Assembly (NCBI GenBank): GCA_031263155.1
Contig: JAISGK010000096.1
Coordinates: forward strand, 1-64,000
From: Clostridiales bacterium
GTDB lineage: Bacteria; Bacillota; Clostridia; Lachnospirales; WQUN01
DNA length: 64,000 bases
Reading direction: 5' to 3'
A program made the position numbers and the translations under genes. Below are positions 24,661 to 33,615 of this stretch, one piece after another. The number at the start of each line of letters is the position of its first letter. Position 1 is the stretch's first letter. The notes below the pieces were generated by a model. It did no database searches, was not told where the DNA came from, and worked only from the letters and a program-made list of their open reading frames with translations.

Positions 24661-25816
24661 AATCTTGATAGTGGACCCCGTTACGGCAAGCTCTGATCTA
24701 ATACGGCAATGCCTCGCAAATAGAGACTATGAAATATACACTGCGGAAAGTGGGCTTAACGCCCTTGCCAAGGTGTCGTTATTTCTGCCCGATTTAGTTA
24801 TGCTTAACGCGGAGCTGCCCGATATAAGCGCCTATGACGTGTGCAAGCGCATAAAGGAAAATTCAAAAACAGAATACACGCTCATTTTGTTTATGTCTAG
24901 CCTTGACACAAGAGACTCTCGTGTGCGAGCGGTTCAGGTGGGCGCCGATGACTACATGGAAAAGAATTTTGACGCGTATTTGCTAATGTCTAAGGTCAAT
25001 AGCCTGTTGCGCGTTAAGCATTTATCCGATCAGCTCAAAAAGAAATTTGAAGAGTTGGAAGAAAAGAACCACATACTGGACCTGCAACTAAAAATGGGCA
25101 AGCAGGTGCAGCAAGCCTTAATGCCCGACATAGACCTCACATTCAAAAACATTCGCTTTATAAGCAACTATTTGCCCGCCATGGACATTGGCGGCGACTT
25201 TTATGATGTTATACCTCTGTCTGACACCCGAATCGCGGTAGCTATGGGTGATATTAGCGGGCATGGCATATCGGCCGCGCTGCTGACTGCCATGCTGTTG
25301 CTTATGATACGCACGTTCGCGCCCCACTATCAGCGCCCAGATAAATTTATGTTTTACCTTAACCAGGCGCTTAATAAGATATTTGAAAATGGTGTGCGCG
25401 AGTTATATGTATGCTTGTTTTTCGCTGTTATAGACACGGTGGAAAAAAAGATAATTTACAGCAACGCTGGTCAGGCGCTGCCTGTTTTGGCGCGAGGCGA
25501 AGACCAAGCGTTTTTTTTGGACAGCGCCGGCTTGCCCATAGGCATGATGCCCGACGCGGCGTATGAGGTGCATTCGCTTGATTTTGACGAGGGCGATATG
25601 GTGGTGTTTATCACCGATGGCATTCAAGACATATTTTATAAGGACAACCCTGAAGAATTCGCGCAAAAATTTAAAGAGGTGGCCTTGGACGCCAAAGGCC
25701 TTGACGACCCCAAAGAGATTATAGAAATGATTCTCAACGCGTTTTATAATTACAACGCGCAAGACAGCGAAAAATTCGAAATGGACGACGTAAGCTTAAT
25801 ACTATGTAAAATGTAA
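24653..25816 (+). CDS. PP2C (SpoIIE/RsbU-type) phosphatase with pseudo-receiver domain
   Basis: Protein of 387 residues: an N-terminal receiver-like domain (1-120), a coiled coil (about 125-155, QLKKKFEELEEKN) and a C-terminal PP2C phosphatase domain. The phosphatase metal sites are present (MDIGGDFYDV, MGDISGHGIS, TDGIQDIF, DDVSLI). It would dephosphorylate the STAS protein and so switch partners. In the receiver the phospho-acceptor Asp is replaced by Asn52 (PDLVMLNAELPD), although Ser82/83 and Lys104 (DDYMEKNF) are kept. Ordinary phosphorylation is thus unlikely and another signal must control it. GTG start overlapping the kinase gene. Confidence 0.87.
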   Translation: MDKILIVDPVTASSDLIRQCLANRDYEIYTAESGLNALAKVSLFLPDLVMLNAELPDISAYDVCKRIKENSKTEYTLILFMSSLDTRDSRVRAVQVGADDYMEKNFDAYLLMSKVNSLLRVKHLSDQLKKKFEELEEKNHILDLQLKMGKQVQQALMPDIDLTFKNIRFISNYLPAMDIGGDFYDVIPLSDTRIAVAMGDISGHGISAALLTAMLLLMIRTFAPHYQRPDKFMFYLNQALNKIFENGVRELYVCLFFAVIDTVEKKIIYSNAGQALPVLARGEDQAFFLDSAGLPIGMMPDAAYEVHSLDFDEGDMVVFITDGIQDIFYKDNPEEFAQKFKEVALDAKGLDDPKEIIEMILNAFYNYNAQDSEKFEMDDVSLILCKM

Positions 25817-25827
25817 GGAGGATAAAC

Positions 25828-25854
25828 ATGATAATCAAGATCTCCGGCATTTGA
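25828..25854 (+). CDS. Eight-codon leader ORF before the ABC-F gene
   Basis: AAGGAGG, six bases, then ATG opens MIIKISGI and stops at TGA (25852-25854), which overlaps the TTG start of the ABC-F frame. The ribosome binding site is the strongest in the area and begins at the stop codon of the phosphatase gene. ABC-F genes are often controlled by short translated leaders that sense ribosome stalling. Whether this one does so, or is only the relic of the gene's old start, is open. Confidence 0.45.
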   Translation: MIIKISGI

Positions 25855-27410
25855 CCCCCAATAATCTAAAAGGCGGAGATAGTATACAAGTAAAACATTT
25901 AAGTGTGACGCATAAAAAAGACACGCGCCTTATTATAAACGATCTCTCACTCACGCTTAACCAAGGCGACAAGGCGGTAATTATTGGTGAGGAAGGCGAC
26001 GGAAAATCCACCCTGCTTAAAATAATTGCCGAACCTGATAGCGTAGACTACGCCGACTACACAGGCGAGATATCACCCGTTGGGATCATTGGCTATCTAA
26101 AGCAAGAGTTAAACGCTGATGAAAAATCACAAACGCTAGCGGGATACTTTGCCGGTATCGATGAATTTTCGCTGGCTTCTCCCGCCGAATGGGCTGAGGT
26201 CTCCCGCGCGGTGGGGCTAGAGCCAGACTTGTTTTTTGCCAACACTACCGTAGGCCAATTGTCAGGCGGCGAGCGCGTTAAAATTCAATTGGCCAAAATT
26301 CTGTTTGCCAAGCCCGATATATACCTGTTGGACGAACCATCCAACGATATTGATATAGATACGCTCAATTGGTTGGAGCGTTTTATCAATACCGCAAAGG
26401 TACCCGTGCTGTATGTCTCACATGATGAAACCCTTATTGCCAACACGGCCAACGTTATTGTGCACATGGAACAGGTGCGCGGTAAATCATTGGCGCGCAT
26501 CACGGTTGCGCGCTCTTGCTATGATGATTATATTATGGCCCGCCAACGCGCCATGTCTTATCAGGCTCAGCAGGCGCGGCGCGAAAAGGATGAACATGAC
26601 GCAAAGCTGCGGCGTTTTCACCGCATTCAGCAAAGTGTGGAGCACGCTCAAAATACCGTATCGCGCCAAGACCCCGCTAAGGGGCGGCTGCTTAAAAAGA
26701 AAATGCGCTCCGTAAAATCCCTTGAGCGCAGGATCGACCGCGAATCGCAAGACATAACGGCGGCGCCCGAAAGCGAGAACGCTATCTTTCTGTCGTTCGA
26801 CAATGCCAACCATGTGCCAAACGGAAAAGTTGTGCTTGATTTTTTGTTGGACGAACTGCGCGTTGGAAACGAGGTGCTGAGCACGGGCGTTGAGTTGCGC
26901 GTAACAGGGCCGGAGCATGTATGCGTAATAGGCAAGAACGGGGCGGGAAAGTCCACGCTCATAAGGAAAATAGCGGACATGCTGCTATGCCGCAACGATA
27001 TTCGCGCGGCCTACATGCCGCAAAACTATGAGGAACTGCTAGATTACGGCGCGGTCGCGGCGGAATTTCTCGCCCCTGCGGGCGATCGGGCGGCCGTTAC
27101 GCGCGCTATGAGTTTGCTGGGCAGCGCCAGATACACCAGGGACGAGATGAGTCACACTATTGGCGAACTATCCGGTGGGCAAAAAGGTAAACTGTTTTTC
27201 TTAAAGATGATTATAGATGGAGCCAACGTGTTGGTACTGGACGAGCCAACGCGTAATTTTTCGCCGTTAAGCAATCCTATATTGCGCGATATGCTTAAGA
27301 ACTTTAAGGGCGCGATAATAAGCGTGTCGCACGACAGGCGCTATATCGCGGAAGTGGCGACGCGGGTGTATGAGCTTAAACCCACGGGACTGCGCGAATT
27401 TAAGGGATAA
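25851..27410 (+). CDS. ABC-F family ATPase (ribosome-associated)
   Basis: Soluble protein of about 519 residues with two ABC domains and no membrane segments, the layout of ABC-F translation factors and antibiotic-resistance proteins. First domain: GEEGDGKST, LSGGERVKIQLAKIL, IYLLDEPSNDID. A charged linker follows (RREKDEHDAKLRRFHRIQ...KGRLLKKKMRSVKSLERR). Second domain: GKNGAGKST, LSGGQKGKLFFLKMI, VLVLDEPTRNFSP. The start is uncertain: a TTG at 25851 coupled to the leader ORF, or an ATA at 25884 placed 5 bases after AGGCGGAG, which gives the N-terminus typical of relatives (QVKHLSVTHKKD). It follows the phosphatase gene by 34 bases. Role in resistance or in translation is not decidable. Confidence 0.85.
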   Translation: MTPNNLKGGDSIQVKHLSVTHKKDTRLIINDLSLTLNQGDKAVIIGEEGDGKSTLLKIIAEPDSVDYADYTGEISPVGIIGYLKQELNADEKSQTLAGYFAGIDEFSLASPAEWAEVSRAVGLEPDLFFANTTVGQLSGGERVKIQLAKILFAKPDIYLLDEPSNDIDIDTLNWLERFINTAKVPVLYVSHDETLIANTANVIVHMEQVRGKSLARITVARSCYDDYIMARQRAMSYQAQQARREKDEHDAKLRRFHRIQQSVEHAQNTVSRQDPAKGRLLKKKMRSVKSLERRIDRESQDITAAPESENAIFLSFDNANHVPNGKVVLDFLLDELRVGNEVLSTGVELRVTGPEHVCVIGKNGAGKSTLIRKIADMLLCRNDIRAAYMPQNYEELLDYGAVAAEFLAPAGDRAAVTRAMSLLGSARYTRDEMSHTIGELSGGQKGKLFFLKMIIDGANVLVLDEPTRNFSPLSNPILRDMLKNFKGAIISVSHDRRYIAEVATRVYELKPTGLREFKG

Positions 27411-27472
27411 GAAACTCATATTCTAAATTTATACAAGCCGCCATATACTATAAAATATTGATATGCGTTGCA

Positions 27473-27704
27473 TAATATGCCTCTAAACGTACGTTTTCCA
27501 AATTTGGTACCGGTGTATGATCTCGTAGGGGCGCGCAGTGCGCGCCCGCAGGCCTTTCCAAGACTCAACAATATCGGGTAACCGGGCGGTCGTCGGGTGG
27601 CTTTTTGACTTGGTTATCAGTCGGTTGTCGGGTGCGGGCGCGCAGTGCGCGCCTCTACGAAAGCAAAACCCTTTTGTGAAAACGCACGTTTAGAGTAATA
27701 TGCG
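27473..27704. mobile_element. Miniature inverted-repeat element, copy D, with perfect 8-bp duplication
   Basis: Full copy (27481-27696, 216 bp) with ends CTCTAAACGTACGTTTTCC and the complement of AAAACGCACGTTTAGAG. Palindromes GGGGCGCGCAGTGCGCGCCC and GGGCGCGCAGTGCGCGCC enclose a variable spacer. TAATATGC flanks it on both sides (27473-27480 and 27697-27704), a perfect 8-bp target duplication. It defines the exact ends of the family. The remaining sequence up to the SpoIID-type gene (27705-27799) holds only another GGGCG-rich scrap. Confidence 0.88.
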
Positions 27705-27799
27705 TTGCATATCGGGTAACGGGCGCTCGTCGAGGAGACGCGCCCCTGGCCTCAACAACCAAGTCAATTATGATACTGCATTAACGCGGGGGACGCTTC

Positions 27800-30319
27800 A
27801 TGAAATTTTGTCGTGCATTATACATCGCATATTCATTTGTCGCTATCGTCATTTCTTTGGCGTATGTTTCATTCATGTGCGTGGGCTGCGGCGCGCCTGA
27901 CAAAGCCGGATTAGACAGCGCCCTGATAATAGAGCCGCTGGTGTCTGAACGCGCCGAACCCGAGCCAGACGACGCCAGCGACGCCTTGATCAAATCAGAT
28001 ACGCCCGCCCCCACCAAAATCATTCCTCCAGAAAGCAATCGCATAGGCGCAGACCTTTCTGTGTCGCGCGGTATGGCGGCAAAAATGCTTGCGTTGCTCC
28101 TCTACACGCCCGGTGAGATAGACTCTATGGAGCGCGAAATAACCTACTCTGACAGCGAGCCGTCCATGTGGTTTGATAAATATATAAACGCGTGTTATGT
28201 ACATGGCTGTATGAAGGGCGGCGGCGAAACCTTTTTGCCAAACTCTCCGCTTACGCTGGAACAAACGCGCGTTATTATTAACAAACTGGATGTTGATAAA
28301 GTAGTTAACTTCCGCTTTGCCGACGTTAATGGCCAAAAACCCATATCCTTTGAGCTGTGGGCAGATATATACATCTCGATGCTTAACTATTACTCCGAAA
28401 CGGGAACAATCGCAAACACAAACATTAGAGTAGAAAGTGTCGTCGTGCTCGCTGCGTCGGGCAATCACACCAAACTGGCCAATTGGCACGCCATAACGGA
28501 TATTGGCCCAATGAAGCGCGCCGGGCTAAATCTTAACTCCTATATTGACAAGCGAATAAGCGTTCTTATAGAAGACGATGAGATAATAGCCCCTGTGTCG
28601 ATCGACGACGACGCGCCGATTATAAAAAATGCCTATGTGGTAAATTGCTCATCTAAGGTTATCACGATATTTTGCGGCGGGGCGGAGCGCACATTCGCGC
28701 TTAACAATAACATTACGCAGGCTACCGGTTATATTTGCGATATACATATAAAAGATGGCGAAGCGCTTGATGTTACCCTAAAGTCTCGAACCATATCCGG
28801 CGTTGTAACCAAAACAACCGACACAGAGATAGAAATAGACGGGCGTGTATATGCTCAATCAGATAGTTTTAAGGTATATTCCACAGCGGATGGTCCTGTA
28901 AAATGGAAGTCTGCCATAGCCTTGATAGTCGGCGCCGATATCGCGGTGTTTTTCTTGGATAACGAGCAAATCTGCGCCGCTGTGATACAAAAAGCCGCCA
29001 CGCCGGAGGTAATACGCGTCGCGCTCAATACGACGGGGTTTGAGGGGCTTATACACGAAAATGTAATAGGCGCATGCAACACCCCATACATATTGCAAAC
29101 CGACGAATATGAAAAATCTTGCGATCCCGGTGAAATTTTTAACGCAAACGATCTGCCGTTTAATAAATTGCGCGTTATCCCGACCGAGACTGATGCTCTG
29201 ATAGAAATACAAACGATATCGCGCAGTTGGCCAGGCGGAGAAAATCCCAAGTACGCGGGCGTTATTGAAATTGAAAAAACGCCGGGCGGTTATACAGTGG
29301 TAAACGAGTTGCCGCTTGAGCAATATCTATACTCTGTGGTGCCCAGCGAAATGCCTTCCGGCTTTGGTGTCGAGGCGGCAAAAGTGCAGGCTGTCGCCGC
29401 GCGCAGTTACGCGTACAACCAATTCTATCAAAATAAGTTTCACAACTACGGCGCGCACATAGATGATTCGGTATCATGTCAGGTGTACAACAACATCCCC
29501 GCCAACGAGGTGTCCATCGAAGGTGTCGATGCGACGCGGGGCATGACCCTTGCGTACAATGGCAGCGTCATTAACGCTACATATTATTCCACATCGGCTG
29601 GTGTTACCGCCAACAGCGGCGAGGTATGGCCGGAGTCGCAAACGCAGCAATTCCCCACGGCATCCAGCCCCTACCTTGTTTCTTCCCGCGAGTATACGGG
29701 GGTAGACTACGGCGATTTGACACTGGAAGATAATGTGACCGCGTTTTTTAAAGCGCAAGACGTACCGTGTTATGACAATGAATTTGCCTGGTTTAGGTGG
29801 GATGTGCGGTTAACTCGCTCTCAGCTAACAGAATCCATTAACGCCGCGCTGCCCAGTCGCTACAAAGCCGCGCCCGCCTTGATAAAGACATTGCAGCCCG
29901 ATGGCGTGTTTCGCTCCCGCCCTATAGAAAGCATAGGCGCGTTGACAGGGTTGGAGGTCGTTAGCCGAGGGCAAGGCGGCAATATTTTGGAGATTATTTT
30001 TTACGGCGCAAACGCTACCATAAGCGTAGAAACAGAGTATAATATACGCGCCTTACTTGCGCCGCGCTCTGCTACAGTGCGCCGCAAAGATGGCACAACG
30101 GCGGATAATCTGACTCTGCTGCCCAGCGCGTTTTTCGTGTTCGACAGCTCGACGGACAGCGACGGCTCGCTCGCGGCGGTTACTATATACGGGGGAGGGT
30201 TTGGTCACGGCGCGGGCATGAGCCAAAACGGCGTAAAAGGTATGATAGATAAGGGCTTTAACTATATTCAAATACTCGCGCACTACTACCCCGGCACAGA
30301 TATTAAATCAATTGACTAA
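27800..30319 (+). CDS. SpoIID/LytB-domain exported protein
   Basis: Protein of 839 residues with an N-terminal hydrophobic signal (IAYSFVAIVISLAYVSFMCVGCG) that may end in a lipobox. Residues about 80-170 look like an S-layer-homology-type region (WFDKYINACYVHGCMKGGGETFLPNSPLTLEQ). The C-terminal third is a SpoIID domain: LPLEQYLYSVVPSEMPSGFG with the catalytic-type Glu, VQAVAARSYAYNQF, YSTSAGVTANS, and the final GGGFGHGAGMSQNGVKGM...YYPGTDI. SpoIID is a lytic transglycosylase acting on peptidoglycan denuded of stem peptides. The extra N-terminal region suggests a cell-wall protein outside the sporulation locus. A strong terminator follows. Confidence 0.85.
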   Translation: MKFCRALYIAYSFVAIVISLAYVSFMCVGCGAPDKAGLDSALIIEPLVSERAEPEPDDASDALIKSDTPAPTKIIPPESNRIGADLSVSRGMAAKMLALLLYTPGEIDSMEREITYSDSEPSMWFDKYINACYVHGCMKGGGETFLPNSPLTLEQTRVIINKLDVDKVVNFRFADVNGQKPISFELWADIYISMLNYYSETGTIANTNIRVESVVVLAASGNHTKLANWHAITDIGPMKRAGLNLNSYIDKRISVLIEDDEIIAPVSIDDDAPIIKNAYVVNCSSKVITIFCGGAERTFALNNNITQATGYICDIHIKDGEALDVTLKSRTISGVVTKTTDTEIEIDGRVYAQSDSFKVYSTADGPVKWKSAIALIVGADIAVFFLDNEQICAAVIQKAATPEVIRVALNTTGFEGLIHENVIGACNTPYILQTDEYEKSCDPGEIFNANDLPFNKLRVIPTETDALIEIQTISRSWPGGENPKYAGVIEIEKTPGGYTVVNELPLEQYLYSVVPSEMPSGFGVEAAKVQAVAARSYAYNQFYQNKFHNYGAHIDDSVSCQVYNNIPANEVSIEGVDATRGMTLAYNGSVINATYYSTSAGVTANSGEVWPESQTQQFPTASSPYLVSSREYTGVDYGDLTLEDNVTAFFKAQDVPCYDNEFAWFRWDVRLTRSQLTESINAALPSRYKAAPALIKTLQPDGVFRSRPIESIGALTGLEVVSRGQGGNILEIIFYGANATISVETEYNIRALLAPRSATVRRKDGTTADNLTLLPSAFFVFDSSTDSDGSLAAVTIYGGGFGHGAGMSQNGVKGMIDKGFNYIQILAHYYPGTDIKSID

Positions 30320-30323
30320 TGTT

Positions 30324-30357
30324 AAAAAGCCCGATCAATGTTCTGATCGGGCTTTTT
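30324..30357. terminator. Bidirectional intrinsic terminator
   Basis: AAAAAGCCCGATCA (30324-30337) pairs perfectly with 30344-30357 around a six-base loop, giving a GC-rich stem with an A-run on one side and a T-run on the other. It serves the SpoIID-type gene on the plus strand and the 947-residue surface protein gene on the minus strand. Confidence 0.92.
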
Positions 30358-30380
30358 ACAAGTATAGCCTGAATAATTAA

Positions 30381-33224
30381 TTATTTATTAACATTCGCGC
30401 CTTCATTGTAGATAGCGGTAGATGTTGTCGCATCCCATGTTACCGGCACGCCAAACGCGTTGCCTATGGCACGGAATGGTAAGTACATTCTGTCCGCTTT
30501 TATCTCCGCCGCCACAGGCAAATTGTCAGGGCTAAGCATGTTTACGCTAACTCCGTTAACAATCATGGCTGTTTTGCCAAGAGTAAATTGCACTGTGGTT
30601 TCCTTGGCAAATATGGTAGCCGTCTTTGTGCTGTCATCCCACACTATGGCGTTGTCGCTTATGCCAAGAGCGTTGGCTACAAAGCGAACGGGCACCATTG
30701 TGCTGTTGCTGGCCGTGGAGATGTAAGCCGCAGCGTCCATGGTAAACGTTTTGCCATTAACTGTGTAATATGTCTGGCCAATGGTTACGCGCACTTCTTG
30801 GGTCAAAATGCCCGTAACGTCGTCAGCGCTGGAAACGATGTTGACGTAAGGCACTAATTCGCCTGGTGTGTCAAAGCTGGATTTCCACACGTTGCCATGT
30901 GGGTCGCGTATGCCATAGTTTTCAGCAATGGCGGTTCCCCACACAACAGCGCGATAAGATTCTTTGTTGGTTACGGGAACAGTGCGGTCTACCTTAACGC
31001 CAATGCCGCTAATGGTGACTGTGGACGCCGTGGTAGATTGCTTATCAATATCAAACGCGATGGTGCCAGACTGCGTATTGTTTAGCGTGCTGCCGCTTTG
31101 CGTTGTAAACCCGCCCAGCTTGTTTGTCAAGATGTTTTTGATTTTAATATCGCCGCCAGTTACATCGATCTTAATGTCACCAGCAAACGCAAAGTCTTGA
31201 GCGAACATGTCTGTTATGCTTACTAAAACTGTCTTATCCCTAAGCAGCATGCCCGCGTCCGTTTCGCTTATGATAATATCGGCTGTAGGTTGATATTGAT
31301 AACCGATCTTAAGGTCTGTTATAGACGTGGTAACTGTTACGGGGTCTACGACATCGGCTATTACGACGCTCTGATCCGAGATACCCGTGTACCCTGTGGT
31401 AGATTTTTCATCTATCTTAAGGGTAAGTTCTTTGTTGGTTTTGGCAAAGCCATATTCAATGCTAACCCACATGTCTATGTCTATATAGCTCCTGCCAGTG
31501 ATGTGAATATCATAGAATATAATCTGGCTGCCGTCTACTTCGACACTGCCATGCTGCTCAGCGTCATTAAAGTACACGCCGTCTTTAATAAGGCCGCTGC
31601 CATACAAATTGCTATCGTCCGTAACATAAAGGTTGTCGCTTATCTTGTCATAGTCCGTTATTTTAATTTTGCGGAATTTCGCGCCCGCTGGCAAGCTCAA
31701 GATTGTATATCTCGCGCCCCACCAAGACTGCGATACATTCTCGCTCAAGCGCACACTGGCGGTTTTGTGTATGTTGTCTTGCGCGTCGACGCCGCTGTAG
31801 CTGGCGCCAATATATCTTCCGCTAACAAGTTTTGGTATTTTTTTGGAGGTTACGCTAAGCGCAAGGTTATAGTTGACGCGCTTGGCCGCAACTATGGTTT
31901 GCTCTGTAACATTATTACCGCGAACAGTTAACTCTATGTTCTCTTCGCTGCCTATCGCCAGGTCAGATACTTCTTTGCCGGCATAAATGCTAAGGCCGCT
32001 TATATAGATTTTACCCTTAAGTTGATCGGTGGGGATTATACCATTGAGATCAATCTGAAGAATAGAATCTCTGATAGTAGCGGTTGCGGCTCCGCTCAAC
32101 TTATCCCTGTTGTATGTAATTGGTACGAATTCGTAAGTAAAATCAGTTCCCAGAACGCCTTCACCTGTACCTCCGGCCCAGGAGATCCCCTCCAAATATA
32201 CGCCGATTGTCTTATTCAGATCTGTTACTGTTGAGAAATGATATCCATAAGGCAGTTCCAGTTCAATAACTTCGCCATTTCTTATCGTGCCAGCACCAAG
32301 TTCCGCAATGGTTATGTCGTCTAAATCAAATTTATCATAGCCCGTTACAATGCTCGCGATTTCCGTGAGAGTTTTTCCAGAGCCTGTTTCTGCAAATTTA
32401 AATTTGCCACTAGCTATAGTACTCTGATTCCCGCTGTCTATAATAACAGAAGCGCTGCTGCTATCTCCTATCAAAGTGACCAACGGAACTCTGATAACCC
32501 ATTTGGTACCGAGAGCCTCATTCAAATTGTAGTTGCCCAATATAGTAAGCACTGCGTTTGAAGAATTTTGGCTGTCAACGGCCAACTTATACGCAACTTC
32601 AACAGGTGTGTTTGAGATAATGGACCGCGGTCTTACAGAAACGTTTGAAGTAGTCCAGGGGTTGTAATCTATCTTCCTAAAATAAGCGCCTTCTTTGCTG
32701 GGTGTTGCGGGTACAAAAATGCCTTTATCACTATCATACGAGAACAGATTTGCTGGTAAAGCCTCAAACGCATCCTTGCTGGACGAATATACATTATACG
32801 ATTGTCCAGCAACATAGCTCGCTACTTCATTGGCATAGCCTGTATTAATGAGAGTGGTAAATGCTTGGATGTTGCCGATAGTAACCGCATCATCGCCATC
32901 GTTATTTCTAAAGAACCATTTTGCGCCGGTCAGGTTAAGCCCAACTTGATAGCCATCTTTAACATCTGCCCCAAGCTCCATAACCAAATCTGTGCCGTCT
33001 ACAAACATATCAATGCTGTCCGAAAAACCTGTCGGGGACAACATGTATGGGCTGCCGCTGCCGGAGATTGTGGCAAGCACTCCATCTTCAAGCAACAGCG
33101 AATTCTCGTGTACGGTTAGCGTGCTGTCAACATTGTTTGTGGAAGCGGCAAAGAATGAGACGGTCGCCACAGATAATGCCAGAACTCCAGCCATTACTGC
33201 GGCCATTCTCTTTTTTAGTTTCAA
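30381..33224 (-). CDS. Large secreted protein with Cu-amine-oxidase-N-like stalk domain
   Basis: Protein of 947 residues with a Sec signal peptide (KLKKRMAAVMAGVLALSVATVSFFAAS). The long middle is beta-rich and unrecognised. Residues about 800-940 form the domain annotated as copper amine oxidase N-terminal (stalk) domain, common in Clostridia cell-wall proteins: YTVNGKTFTMDAAAYI, MVPVRFVANALGI, AMIVNGVSVNM, RMYLPFRAIGNAFGVPVTWD. The domain is an adhesion or wall-association module there, not an oxidase. TTG start with AAGGAG 10 bases upstream, a good promoter at 33298-33326 and its own terminator, so it is monocistronic and probably abundant. An S-layer-like role is possible but unproven. 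Confidence 0.75.
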   Translation of the reverse strand: MKLKKRMAAVMAGVLALSVATVSFFAASTNNVDSTLTVHENSLLLEDGVLATISGSGSPYMLSPTGFSDSIDMFVDGTDLVMELGADVKDGYQVGLNLTGAKWFFRNNDGDDAVTIGNIQAFTTLINTGYANEVASYVAGQSYNVYSSSKDAFEALPANLFSYDSDKGIFVPATPSKEGAYFRKIDYNPWTTSNVSVRPRSIISNTPVEVAYKLAVDSQNSSNAVLTILGNYNLNEALGTKWVIRVPLVTLIGDSSSASVIIDSGNQSTIASGKFKFAETGSGKTLTEIASIVTGYDKFDLDDITIAELGAGTIRNGEVIELELPYGYHFSTVTDLNKTIGVYLEGISWAGGTGEGVLGTDFTYEFVPITYNRDKLSGAATATIRDSILQIDLNGIIPTDQLKGKIYISGLSIYAGKEVSDLAIGSEENIELTVRGNNVTEQTIVAAKRVNYNLALSVTSKKIPKLVSGRYIGASYSGVDAQDNIHKTASVRLSENVSQSWWGARYTILSLPAGAKFRKIKITDYDKISDNLYVTDDSNLYGSGLIKDGVYFNDAEQHGSVEVDGSQIIFYDIHITGRSYIDIDMWVSIEYGFAKTNKELTLKIDEKSTTGYTGISDQSVVIADVVDPVTVTTSITDLKIGYQYQPTADIIISETDAGMLLRDKTVLVSITDMFAQDFAFAGDIKIDVTGGDIKIKNILTNKLGGFTTQSGSTLNNTQSGTIAFDIDKQSTTASTVTISGIGVKVDRTVPVTNKESYRAVVWGTAIAENYGIRDPHGNVWKSSFDTPGELVPYVNIVSSADDVTGILTQEVRVTIGQTYYTVNGKTFTMDAAAYISTASNSTMVPVRFVANALGISDNAIVWDDSTKTATIFAKETTVQFTLGKTAMIVNGVSVNMLSPDNLPVAAEIKADRMYLPFRAIGNAFGVPVTWDATTSTAIYNEGANVNK

Positions 33225-33297
33225 AGTAATCTCGCTCCTTCTGTTAATTTTTTTGGTATTACCGGTGATATCTCGCGTATACTACCGGATAAAACAG

Positions 33298-33326
33298 ATA
33301 ATACTACATTATTCGGCCTCAGTCAA
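33298..33326 (-). promoter_or_regulatory. Promoter of the large secreted protein gene
   Basis: On the minus strand TTGACT (33326-33321) and TATTAT (33303-33298) are spaced by exactly 17 bases, a strong sigma-A-type promoter. The transcript would have a leader of about 65 bases. Confidence 0.65.
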
Positions 33327-33615
33327 TATAAAACAACAATTGTCATACATGAGTAATACAATATCCAAAATAAACCAATAATATTAAATGGAATTTCGTG
33401 GTATTTTAGTTATATCTACAGAACTTACTCGCTAAATGCCGTAACTTATGAATATCTGCGTATGTTTTACGCCACGTTTACCACTGCATATTTCGTCACT
33501 CATTTGAAATCACTACTATATTTGACAACTTTCGTAAATTTTGCGTTTATTTCTCTAAAAATAAAATCCCCATTGTGGCATACTATGCGTGTATCAATAT
33601 TTTTGGGGGCTTTTT
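33327..33615. other. AT-rich intergenic region
   Basis: Divergent spacer between the large secreted protein gene and the flagellin-region gene. It is AT-rich and I found no ORF, terminator or repeat. A motility (sigma-D type) promoter could be expected before 33616, but no convincing match was seen. Confidence 0.4.
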
